Shown in pieces: positions 54,494-64,000 of a stretch of 64,000 nucleotides of DNA (positions within the stretch are counted from its first letter, which is position 1; every line of letters starts with the position of its first letter). Under the pieces are notes generated by a model that was given only the letters and a program-made list of their open reading frames with translations, made no database searches and was not told the origin of the DNA. The position numbers were made by a program, and so were the translations under genes. This DNA comes from Sialis fuliginosa (lineage: Eukaryota; Arthropoda; Insecta; Megaloptera; Sialidae), in contig OY540816.1 of assembly GCA_961205875.1 (NCBI GenBank), positions 10,860,701 through 10,924,700 on the forward strand, given 5' to 3'.

Positions 54494-55456
54494 AAAGAGT
54501 GTCTCGTAAACATACCGACCACTTTCAGTTGACGAAGATATTTAAACAATCGCTTTTTGTTCGTAAACATATGTCTGCAAACGACCCATGCAGTAGAGCA
54601 AAAGAAAGGAACCCGCACATAAGCAATGAATTTTGCCTTTTGTTGAAATTTTTTATAATGTATTCAACTTACGAAAATACATTTTTATCTCTTACTTTTA
54701 GAAAATTTTGCTAAGGATTAAAAGTTCTTAGAATTAACCAGCCAATATAATTTTTGTTTTTAGAATTTTTCATAACATTTACAGGGTGTCCACTTTTTGG
54801 AAAGTCAGATAGTCAAGGAAAAGTCAGGGAAGCCTAATGTGGTCAGGGAAAGTCAGGGAATTTATTTTAATAAATTTTACACTTATTATTCATTTAAAGA
54901 AGAAAAAAGTGTATTTTAGAGCAAAAAAAGAAGGTCTTCAAATTTCATTTTTGCCCTTCTTGCCCCAGGGCTCGAGAATTTAGAATCTGTTGTCAATTTA
55001 TTAATTATTATTAATTTATAAAAGAAAACTGCCCAACTTAGAAACGAAAAAAAGTAACCAATAATTCTAAAAATTTTCATTATATTCTTCAACTAATTCT
55101 AAGTACTTTTTATGCTCTGCAAATTTTCTGTAAAGTTGATCCTTTAGGAGATAATAAATAAAAATAAATATAAACACAAAATATGTATTAAACATTTAAA
55201 ATGTTTGGGTGCCCCCTGGAGCAGAAACTATAGATTTTCGTAAGTTGCGTCCAGTACAACTTTTGATCAGCATGCTTTGAACTATCATCTCCCCAAATTA
55301 CAAAAAATTTCAACCAAAAAGTCCATTGTTCTTGTACGGAGTCCTTTCTTTTTCTTTACTGCTAAAACGACTCGTTTGCAGGCATGAGTTTATTAACAAA
55401 AAGCGATTGTTCGATAATTCCTGAAAGTTTGTCGGCTTGTTTACGGGACAGCCTGT
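54494..55456. mobile_element. Element with TGTCCCGTAAAC-type inverted ends, carrying a nested fragment
   Basis: Left: GTGTCTCGTAAACATACCGA ... AACAATCGCTTTTTGTTCGT ... GTCTGCAAACGA ... AAAAGAAAGGAACCCG. Right, read inward: CAGGCTGTCCCGTAAACAAG ... AACAATCGCTTTTTGTTAAT ... GCCTGCAAACGA ... AAAAGAAAGGACTCCG. The arms are thus about 140 bp with mismatches. The GTCAGGGAA-family fragment (54782-55010) sits between them. Frames at 54499-54714 and 55310-55513 come from the arms and are not genes. Confidence 0.65.
54782..55010 (+). mobile_element. Fragment of the CAGGTGTCCACT / GTCAGGGAA MITE
   Basis: CAGGGTGTCCACTTTTTGGA, GTCAGATAGTCAAGGAAAAG, CAGGGAAGCCTAATGTGGTC and GGGAAAGTCAGGGAA match the left half of 44814-45150. 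The internal TTCAAATTTCATTTTTGCCC and CCAGGGCTCGAGAATTT also correspond to that copy. The right terminus is lost. Confidence 0.65.
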
Positions 55457-55887
55457 ATAGACAGTATAGATTATTTTGTATAGAATACATATGTGTACAA
55501 TGCTGTTAAACATTCTCTAAACTATAATCATGATAACTGTAACAAAGGAATGTTTCTGAATTTGAATTCTCTTAATACCTTGTTCTCAAATGTGTTGACG
55601 TTACGTATGTATGCATAACTACATAGAATGTTTTAACTAGGTTTATAAAAGGTTTATACTTGTCGTTATAATTCATAAAATTTACGTGTTAGAATAAACA
55701 ATTGTTAAAGGGATATAACAACTTGAATTCTAAAACATATTTTAATCCTTACATATATAAATCTGTAGGCTTAGTATGAAAATATTTTGAAGTTATACTT
55801 CTTTAGGAACAAAAAAATATATAACGACCAAATAAATTAATTTAAAACCAATTTAAATAACATTTTACAATACATAAAAAAATCTAT
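55457..55887. other. No gene seen
   Basis: AT-rich, no supported feature. Confidence 0.35.
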
Positions 55888-56545
55888 GTTGGTTCCTCGT
55901 AATATCGAAGATACGAGAAACTTTGTGATCGTTTTAGAATGAAACAAAAAAATTGTTCTCCGATTTCAAAATTTTAAATTGATCTTTCTGTTTCACGTCA
56001 AGACAAATACTTTTCGTTCCGTGTCTGTCTCATGAATCCTTGTCACACGCATAACTCTTGAACCACTGAACCGATTTTAATTAAACTTGGTTGAATGGTT
56101 GGGTCTGGCTTGAGGACGGTCCCATTTAAAAACCATCAAAATCGTGTCTAAGGGGGAGGGATGACATATCAAAATATTTATTTTCTCAAGATATCTCAAG
56201 AACAACACAAGTTACGTGAAAATTTTATAGAATATTTTTTGTACAGCATTCAATTTTCTATAATATGGGTCTACAACGGTTGTTGTAAAATATATATTAA
56301 AAATATTTATCTCAATTTACTTTGAAAATTCGTTTTTTTTAAATTGTTATTTACTTTGACATTAAAAATTTCGAACTAATATTTTTTAACAAATTGTATA
56401 AAATTTAAATGGTTAACCAATGCCAGGCAATTTATTTGAACAATTTATCGGTTTTTATTTAAATTATTCAATAATTAACTACCTTTGGTGAATTTAGTAC
56501 GAGGAAGCACTGTGTATTTACTTGGCAGATGTTTTTTTTTATGTT
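55888..56545 (+). mobile_element. GCTTCCTCG-family element, copy 4
   Basis: Starts TTGGTTCCTCGTAATATCGA (GCTTCC mutated to GGTTCC) and passes through the shared GATACGAGAAACTTTGTGAT, TTTTCGTTCCGTGTCTGTCT and AGATATCTCAAG blocks. It ends TTTAGTACGAGGAAGCACTG, followed by TATTTACTTGGCAGATG, so both termini are kept. About 35 bp of extra sequence lies near 56457. Confidence 0.75.
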
Positions 56546-57713
56546 TTATAAGTTGTAGTTAATGTTATATGAGATTATAAAAGTTAATTTTTCTCAAAAT
56601 TTTTCCTTTGCAATCTCATAAAAATTTTATAGGGTTGTATGCAAAAAATTAAGATTATTCATAGAATAAATAAAAAAAGGTATGTTGTCATTTAAAAAAA
56701 TAGAGTTGGATGACATAGTAACGTAACTGATAGCACACAATTTTTTTTGAAGATTAGCATCATATATACATATAGGAAGTAATTTCTCTAAAAACTTTTA
56801 TTAAACCTTTTTTTTAAATAATACATATTTTAGAAAATATAAGCAATATTCCGTATTTTTTATTCTTGTATTTATTTAAGAAAGAAACGAAAATTAATAA
56901 TACCAATCTATTATAACAAATATTATTTATGAAATGAACAACATGCTTTATTGCAATCTCGTTTACAAAATTGTGCCATTTGTTTTGTTTATTAAAAAGT
57001 AATAACACAAATAACCATTTCCCCTCATGTTACTGATAGGTTACATACTAATTAAAGAGATATTATAAAAATGAATAGTTATTAGTTCCAAATTTTCCAC
57101 ACTACTTCTTTTTACGAATCACTGACGTCGCTCATAGCTTAACCACTCCGCGCCAGTTGCGATAGTATGTAATCGATACCATGATAAAAATGAAAGTATT
57201 ATTTGTTATTGAATCATCAAATAAACTTGTTGGCCGATATTGCAAAGACATTTAGTTGTTTCCGAGTTTTTATTATATTATTTGTGTTCAATATCCTCTT
57301 CACTTGATTTCAAGAACTTCTCAAGTTCCTATTATATTGTAACTCATCTCTCTTCATGAAAGGGTTACTGAAGAATGCTACAGTTTGGTATATTGTTCCT
57401 AATAGTCCACTTACTTATCTGATTTGTCGTTTCTTTCTTGTTTTTGAAAGAACCGCAGGCTGAAAAGTTTTTGAAATGTAATTTTAAAATGTTTGAAACT
57501 ATTATAATAAAATTAATTTCGTTCAAATGTAAATTTTCAGCATAATCGGATAAAGAGTTTAATTTTGTAAGTACCTATATACTTTGAACTTTGTCTTTTT
57601 TGTAATTTTTTTACGATTGAATTTGTTACAAAGTCATTAAGTGAAAGAAAGCTAAATAAATAAATGTCGTGAACAAAAATGTTAAATTCAACATAATAAA
57701 AATAATATTTTCC
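56546..57713. other. AT-rich stretch, nothing recognised
   Basis: No element termini or protein-like frame. A GC-richer spot CTCCGCGCCAGTTGCGATAG lies at about 57147. Confidence 0.35.
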
Positions 57714-57850
57714 CCTTCTCGCGCTGAGTTACAAGGCTATATTTGTTATGATTGGGCGCACCATTCCCCCTCTACATATTATGGCTCCCCAGGTGACATA
57801 TTTCCTTCTCTCGCACCGAGCTATTGAGGCTACATTGTACTTCACATACC
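57714..57850 (+). repeat. Imperfect direct repeat, about 90-bp spacing
   Basis: CCTTCTCGCGCTGAGTTACA followed by AGGCTATATTTG recurs as CCTTCTCTCGCACCGAGCTA then TTGAGGCTACATTG. Two diverged units only. Confidence 0.35.
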
Positions 57851-58262
57851 TTGTTTCTAACCCTACTTTTCATTTCACAATAAAATATCTACTTAATTTA
57901 TTGAAATAATTGTTATTTTTTTTAATGCTCTGAAATTCGGCATAGAGTTACAAAATTGCATTCTAAACAAATTTTCTTAGTGGATTTTTCTTCACATTTT
58001 GACAAATATAGGTAGGGTAATCTTGGTTATTTTTACAATTTTGCTTATAAAACATCCTGTAGAAGAACAAACCAACTAATTATTGGTATACGTTAGTTTT
58101 ACATCAATCAGGACTCGATCCCCAAATGTCATTCCGAAATTCGAAAAATATTTGTTCAATAGACCTCTTGTTACATCTATCCTAGGACACACTGTACATA
58201 AATAAGTAATTTTTAATTTTATGTTGATATAATTATATAAACTCTCGAATATTCACGAGTAC
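57851..58262. other. No gene seen
   Basis: Contains CCTAGGACACACTGTACATA at about 58183, which resembles a Tc1/mariner-type terminus, but no partner was identified. Confidence 0.3.
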
Positions 58263-58443
58263 GGTGGCCAGTTTCAGTATAATAATATACGGTTGGAGTT
58301 AAGGAACAGATAACTTTAAATGGCTGGTCACTTGGGTGACATCACTTTTGACGTTTGTGAAACCCAATTTGTAATTCACCAAAGAGATATATGTAGGTAT
58401 GTATAAAGTTAATGTTGAACTATCGTTTCTGAAACCAGCCATT
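58263..58443. mobile_element. Possible small MITE (TGGCCAGTTTCAG / CTGAAACCAGCCA)
   Basis: Imperfect inverted ends about 180 bp apart, with a third AATGGCTGGTCAC inside at 58318. No target duplication was resolved. Confidence 0.35.
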
Positions 58444-58682
58444 AATGTATTATATAATCAAACTTCTGTAGTAATTACCGAAGTATCTGATCTCTGAGTA
58501 TTAAGTTTCAGTAGATGTCTCATTAAGAACATGGAGAAATAGCTTACATACAAAATCCCAGATAATCCGGAGCTCAGAAATAATAATACCTACAGTATGC
58601 ATTTGTAGGTAAATATTTTGTATAAAAAACAAATGATGGTTGTACAATAATGCCTATAATTAAAATTGAAGTGACTAGAGCA

Positions 58683-58748
58683 GGTCTGATCAATCCAAAT
58701 TGCTCCACGGGCCGCATTGACGACCTAAAATTTGTCGAGGGCCGTACA
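58683..58748 (+). repeat. hAT-like terminus
   Basis: CAGGTCTGATCAATCCAAAT, then TGCTCCACGGGCCGCATTGA and GAGGGCCG. A CAGG-TC start and GGGCCGCATTG subterminus are a common hAT end pattern. The other end was not found. Confidence 0.4.
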
Positions 58749-59953
58749 TAAATAATACTTCAAACTTTTTTCTCATAATTTGTTTGATATTTGGTTTCAC
58801 AATGACTTTCGTACTTATTAAATTCTTTTTTTAGTCACTTTCATTTTTCGGGAGCAACAAATGCAAATAAAATGTCTCTTTTTGAAAAATTATATTCACG
58901 GAACTAATATCGTATAAGAAATACATATAAAGACGAGAATAGATTTATAATAAGAGTTTTAACATGCCATTTTTTAACCCTTAAATATTTTACCATAAAA
59001 AAGTTAAACAAGTTATCATAGGATTTTGAACCTTCAATATTTCACCTCCCGTCACTGGGAAAAATAACATATAAGGTAAAAAAATGTACCCCTTATCGCG
59101 TATAGGAGCTGAGATATTTACGATGTTGTGTAAGACTACGAACGCACGGGAGGTTTTTCGCCGCGCAGTTTAAAAAACAGCCGGTCGTATTTTAAATGCA
59201 TCGCGGTGAAAGACCCACTTTTCGGAATTGAATACATGTGTACAAGTTGTAATGGTCAGCGTTCTTTCGCGTACCAAAACATGTGCGAAAACGGCGGCTT
59301 CGTCCCCCCCCCCCCCCTCCCCAGTGAATCAGTTCTCTTGTGTCTATTAAATTAAACAAAACATACAACCATCGACAAAATTAAAGGAAGTTTTTAACCA
59401 AATCTAACCTACCCCTGCCCTCTCCGGGTAAAATGAAAAGTGGGCGCCTATGCACATTCTTACCTACATCATTACAGGCAGATAATGATGTGGCGGGCTT
59501 AGCTTGACCACTAAACTGGGTTCGCTGCCATTTATACTTTAATAACGAGCAGAAAATTAATTTTGATAACATCAAAAATAAAATCAGTTTCGTCTACAAA
59601 TTTTGAAATAGCGAGCTCAGCTTGGTTGATATGTAAAACATTGTCTCAAATTGAACATAAATAGTGTGGTTTAAAAGTGCCGCAAATCATTGTAGATATT
59701 AAAAAATCGAATAAACTGGTCAAACTGAATTTATCGAAACAAATCCTATATAAAATATTATTTTTTAGTTTTTTTAAGCTTTCAGGAAGTAAAATGTCAC
59801 CCCACCCCCCTCCTAGCGACGCCATACTATACCGACTTTCATATTTAAAAACCCGCATCGGAATCGGTTGATGCATTAGAAAGCTACAGGGAAACGTACA
59901 AATAAACAAATGTATAGGTCAAGTGCATAACCCCTCTCGAAAAGTTAGGGATT
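58749..59953. other. No gene; retrotransposon-tail shreds, GC-rich patch and C-run
   Basis: 59030-59115 (ATTTCACCTCCCGTCACTGG, CGTATAGGAGCTGAGATATT) resembles the 8.05-8.2 kb retrotransposon segment. 59160-59320 is GC-richer (CGCCGCGCAGTTTAAAAAAC) and ends in a 14-base C run. Frames at 59381-59909 show no recognisable features. Confidence 0.35.
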
Positions 59954-60410
59954 AGAGTTGGGCGCGGGCCGTGAATTTTTCGGGTCACGTCGGGTCACGG
60001 CCGTGACCCGACGTGACGTGAGCGATTTTAAAATATTGGATCGTGAGCGGGCGTGATCGTGAGTCAAAATAAAACAATCGGGCGTGACCGGGCGTGAGTA
60101 CATTTTTGTCGTGCGTGAGTCCGTGAGTATATGTATATATATTTTGATATGTCTTTAATTTCTGATCTCATGCATATATGATAATCTGTTAAATCGAATT
60201 TTTATATTAAACATTTTATTTATAATATATTATTCGGGTCACGAGCGTGACCCGCCGTGCGTGATCGGGCGTGAGTAAAAAAATAGAATTCGTGAGCGGG
60301 CGTGATCGTGAATACTTTTTTGTAACCGTGAGTGAGCGGGCGTGACTAAAAAATTTTCTCTCGTGAGCGTGCGTGATCGTGAGCAAAAATTACTCACGCG
60401 CCCAGCTCTA
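59954..60410. mobile_element. hAT-type MITE with dense CGTGA repeats
   Basis: Ends TAGAGTTGGGCGCG / CGCGCCCAGCTCTA are flanked by a perfect 8-bp duplication TTAGGGAT (59946-59953, 60411-60418). TAGAG-TGGGC is a known hAT-style terminus. The left part contains a perfect 34-bp palindrome (59985-60018; core CGGGTCACGGCCGTGACCCG). Both halves carry many copies of CGTGAGCGGGCGTGATCGTG or pieces of it, plausibly subterminal transposase-binding repeats. 457 bp, far GC-richer than its surroundings. Confidence 0.92.
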
Positions 60411-60418
60411 TTAGGGAT

Positions 60419-60943
60419 TAATAAAATGCACACAATAAAAAATGACAAAAACAATTGAAATCGTTATATATTTAAGTACATTCTAGTACCTATATAAATA
60501 AACTATTCAAACTTAATTTTTCGAAACAAATCCAAAAATAAAATAAAAAACAGAACTGTATCTACAAGTAACAACAACAATAATACTAAACGTAGTGTGC
60601 GTTGTCTGACCTGGTGACCCACCGCGTCTAAACTGACAATGCCCGCGGAGAGAGATATCGATTCATTGCGGCGCGCGGGGCGACCTGTAATGATAACACG
60701 CCTCTTTCCTCGACCGTTTCAAACTTAAAACTCAAACAGTCCTGCGAGAGAACGGAGGAGGAGAATCCCCGTAAACTTATGTAGCCATTGTTTGACGCAG
60801 TGTTTGATTTAACCCTTGAAAGTCACTATTTGAATTTTCAAATATTTTTTTTTCTAAATGTGTGTCTTCTAGCGGTATGTAAATTTGCCAGGCACTTACG
60901 CTGTGATGTGTTCCGCATTTGTTCCGCACATTAAAATTTTCAG
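60419..60943. other. No gene; GC-rich island at 60595-60770
   Basis: The island includes GTGACCCACCGCGTCTAAAC, CATTGCGGCGCGCGGGGCGA and GCGAGAGAACGGAGGAGGAG. No open frame or element ends explain it. It could be a promoter-proximal island of an unseen gene. Confidence 0.35.
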
Positions 60944-61035
60944 TGAGTACGTTTACACAGCGCTTTTATTCCGGGTTTACTATAACCGATGTAGTAAAAG
61001 CGGGTTTAAAAATGCGTGTATAACCGAAAACGTAT
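60944..61035 (+). repeat. One-arm fragment of the TGAGTACGTTTACACAGCG family
   Basis: TGAGTACGTTTACACAGCGC, then TTTTATTCCGGGTTTACTAT and AACCGATGTAGTAAAAGCGG, matching the left arm of 10209-10762 for about 65 bp. The opposite arm is absent. Confidence 0.65.
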
Positions 61036-61178
61036 GTTTACTTTTGTCAGTTTTTGAAATTTCGAATTATTTTTGAAATAAGAAAAAAATGTTTTAGATA
61101 AAAAATGTCGAGTATGTTATTATCTATAATTTATTCCCCATACATTTTTTTACAACATTTATGATTTAGTCAGAACAC

Positions 61179-61672
61179 TGTTCACTCTTAGTATTACGTA
61201 TAAGAAAGTCCCATGGTACCTATGGCAGATATTTCTTCTCTGTGATGAACCTTTTGAATTATAATTTTTTTTTTAAATATGAATAGAACATAATTTATAG
61301 ATAATAATATTACCTACAATTTTTAACTTGACCATTTTTCTCTAATTCGCACTGTTTCAAAGTAATTCGAAAAATTCAAAAATCGACGTCAGTAAACAAC
61401 CGTATCAGGTTTAAAGATTGTTTTCAAAAATTGGAAGTTTCCTTCCCAGACAAAAATTAATCTTAATTATAAACTTTCACTCTTCTCGATTTGTCGTATT
61501 TAAGTTACAGCGCTTACAGACAGACAGAAAGACACACATACATCATGGCGAAAATAGTCAGGGAATGTGAAAATGGATAATTCCATCAAAATCCGGATTT
61601 CGAAAAAAATCGTTCACTGTACTTACTTATACTATATGTATATTTCATATACATGAGTATAAGAAAGTAAAA
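61179..61672 (+). repeat. Dispersed repeat, TGTTCACTCT-AGTATTACG family, uninterrupted copy
   Basis: TGTTCACTCTTAGTATTACG, then AGATAATAATATTACCTACA, CTAATTCGCACTGTTTCAAA, a GACAGACAGAAAGACACACA stretch (absent or lost in the 29.7-kb copy), ATCAAAATCCGGATTT and the end TATAAGAAAGTAAAAA. It lacks the 1.5-kb insertion found at 30008-31524. Confidence 0.7.
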
Positions 61673-62422
61673 AATGTTATTAATTAAGCGATGGGTTATT
61701 CTAAACTTAATTAATCGCCATTGCATGACTTCGTTCCTTTACAAATGTATTTAATGAAAATTATTTTTAGATATATTTTCTGTTTGAGAAAATGGTTACT
61801 AAGAGGAACAAAGGGCTCGCAAGTTATAGAATAATAATTACATAGATAAATAGATACGGTATTCATTGTACGCTAGTCGGTTGTATTGGTTAAGACCTTA
61901 TCCAATATGAATATGTCTGAGAACAACGAATGGGTTAACAGTCCCTAGAGATACCTTATAACAAGATTTAACTCATGCAGTTCTACCTAAATCCATCCCT
62001 GTCAATATTATATACATATAAGATCGTTCTCTTGTATCGAGCACGCTCACTTCACCCCACTTACCGAGAGCAAACAAACCAACCCCCTACATCTTTAAGC
62101 ACTTAATAACAACCCTTCATATTTCAATTGTTTCAATATTGCGGAGATTGTTGACTTTTTGGCTGTGCCTTTGTTAAACCCAGGCTTTTCAAATCGCTAC
62201 GTTATAATACCGGGGGATTTTTTTTCCTTTTGACGAATGAAATTGGAAAATATACATGAATAACGCGGATTTCGTGTTTTAATTTGTGTGTTTCTTCTTG
62301 GTTATTGTCGGTTAGCACGCATTTTGTAAATATATAAATCTTTTACGACACTGTTGTTTTGATTTTCATTTATTTCTTTTATCTTTTGTTCTTGAAGAAA
62401 TCGGTGTTATTTATTAATAGAA
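61673..62422. other. No gene seen
   Basis: AT-rich with a CCCC-containing patch at 62050-62090. No supported feature. Confidence 0.35.
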
Positions 62423-62424
62423 TA

Positions 62425-62945
62425 AGGTACCGGCACCAGTCTTGGATATGACCCCAGTAATGTACTGAATTAGACATATTTGTTGATATTTGATTACTAC
62501 CATTTCTGAATATTAATATATATACATTTAATTTTCTTACAGCGTGATTTGATGACGATCGGCCAATAGGTGTCAAAATGGTGGACATTTAGACTAATTA
62601 TTAGTATTATTTATTTATTAATTATTATATTATTATAACAATTGCTTTACATTGTTTCAAATTTGATGAGTCTTTCTTTTATATCTTTCGTGTCGTACTA
62701 CTTATCATTTTATAATCATTAGTAAGTGTCCATCACTGCGTGCTCATTACTAGTTTTACATTATCCATTACTGGAGAAAAAACATAAACAAAATAAAAAG
62801 CTATAATTTCAAAAACAAACTATATTTGCGGACTTTGGTAATTAAATTGAATAAATAAAGAGTTGCTTGTTTTCATGAACTCATGAGAATTACAAAAAAG
62901 AAGTAAATCTTGCTCTTATAGCGGCCATAAATGATGCCAGTACCT
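62425..62945 (+). mobile_element. TA-flanked MITE, AGGTACTGG family, copy 4
   Basis: AGGTACCGGCACCAGT to GCCAGTACCT, with TA at 62423-62424 and 62946-62947. It carries the same internal blocks as copy 1 but is shorter (521 bp), having lost a piece after GACCCCAGTAATG. Same orientation as copies 1 and 2. Confidence 0.85.
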
Positions 62946-62947
62946 TA

Positions 62948-64000
62948 TAACTCAATATTCAATACTACTTTTTTATCACTAAACAAAAATAGTTCATGTA
63001 GTTCTATTGGACGTAAACAAGTATGTTTTGTCAATAAATTATTTTTTTAAATAATAAAATACACGAAAATGTGTCGTGTGTTTATTGTTCAAACCAAGTT
63101 TCTTTATTCGGTGTTTGCTCATTCTTTAAATAGAAACTAGAATTTACTTTTCAAATATTTTTCTAATCAATTTTTAGAATGGCTCAATTATCAAGATAAT
63201 TAAATTCAATGTCCAACTTCTATAGATTTTTTGAATCAAAAATTTAATTTTCAAAGATTGTTATTAAGTGCAAATATACAAAATAGTTGAAAAAGCTCGA
63301 AACCCAGTTCCACTGAACGGATTTTTGAGAAACTTTTTACATACAAATTACTAAAATGTTTACCCATTAAAAAAATGTGTGCTTTTTGAAAATTCGATTG
63401 TTTTTTTTTTTTGATTTTTTTTAGAAATTAAAAAAATCAAACCTTAGAAAAGCGGAAATTTTCAATGAGTAAACATTTTAGTATTCATTTTTAAATGCTA
63501 CTAGACAATATGTGATTGTTTAAGTTTTAATATTCTTTTTTTCTTTTCTGTGCGACCAAAATTGTGCCCTTTATGGTCGTTTAAAACTTTTCAATACTTT
63601 TTTCATTCAAACTCGAATATCGCAACACCAAAAAATGCTAAAACAAATTTGAAAAAGCGTTTTAAAACTTACCTAAAAAATGGTTATTTTGAAATTTTAG
63701 AAAAAATTAAACATCCCCGTGGGTAACTTTCAAAATTGCAAAAAAAAAAAAACATTTTTTTATTTTTTATTAAACCGTTTGGTCACAAAAACAAATTGAA
63801 TAATACAAAAATACCTCTGAATTCGAAAAAGAAGAAAAAATTTCGTTCAATTTTCATACCCTATAAGTAAAACAAACAAAGGATCATATTTGACCTACTA
63901 GCACTGCTTTGAAAATGAGCAATTTTTTGATAAATATAGGTGGTCCTTTAATTTTTTCCGTGAGTATATTTGTAAGTACATATAATATACATATATAAAT
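62948..64000. other. AT-rich stretch, nothing recognised
   Basis: Homopolymer-rich A/T sequence with no supported gene, array or element end before the window stops. Confidence 0.4.

Noticed and set aside
54499..54714. 71-codon plus-strand frame
   Set aside because: Comes from the inverted terminal arm of an unclassified element; its inverse arm gives a second spurious frame at 55310-55513.

Overview
This window reads as a non-coding, strongly AT-rich stretch of an arthropod, most likely insect, nuclear genome. Supporting signs are a coding exon ending in a consensus splice donor, many eukaryotic class II transposon relics (mariner, Tc1-like, piggyBac-like, hAT-like and a DDE_3/DUF4817-type element), retrotransposon tails with the characteristic GACAGACAGA end, and a degenerate TTAGG-like motif. 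There are no operons, ribosome-binding sites or prokaryotic genes. I cannot assign species or order from sequence alone.

The only plausible cellular coding sequence is one short first exon at 2737-2914. It encodes a hydrophobic N-terminal segment followed by the start of a SAM-like helical segment, and it ends in G|GTAAGT. If real, it is the first coding exon of a plus-strand gene with long introns, so much of the window downstream may be intron or intergenic DNA. Its remaining exons were not found. Nearly all other open frames are chance frames of AT-rich DNA or read through repeats.

Layout. 2.0-5.3 kb: two small inverted-terminal elements, the exon, a GC-rich island, and a large head-to-head repeat pair. 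6.1-20.2 kb: three of four copies of a TA-flanked MITE family (6155, 9255, 12846), a mariner helix-turn-helix relic (8733), several foldback elements (10209, 11173, 15311, 15701), a hAT MITE (12313), retrotransposon tails and a 55-60 bp minisatellite. 20.6-31.6 kb: a nest of elements, including two inverted copies of one 8-bp-TSD family (21870 and 26803). The second copy is split by a 1.4-kb insertion with a TATA duplication; the first copy serves as the empty site. A 1.5-kb TA-flanked insertion lies at 30008, with its empty site preserved at 61.6 kb. 32.9-45.7 kb: a PIF-like MITE, a broken mariner transposase, two copies of a 600-bp foldback family, a broken DUF4817-type transposon, a candidate solo LTR, and nested copies of two families. 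46-60.4 kb: a CATTCCCTCAC-bearing element, a piggyBac MITE, a palindromic Penelope-like relic with a hammerhead-like motif, an inverted-duplicated Tc1 3' end, and a hAT MITE with a 34-bp perfect palindrome. 60.9-64 kb: fragments of families seen earlier and MITE copy four.

The main pattern is architectural. At least eight elements are long palindromes. In three of them the arms or centre still encode the C-terminal tail of a transposase or an N-terminal Penelope-like segment, which suggests repeated inverted duplication of element ends. Nothing here supports an operon-like or defence-type system. The most useful material is the set of nested, datable insertions and the foldback elements, which could give hairpin RNA if transcribed. 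Element boundaries were read by eye; copy number and family names need a genome-wide search.
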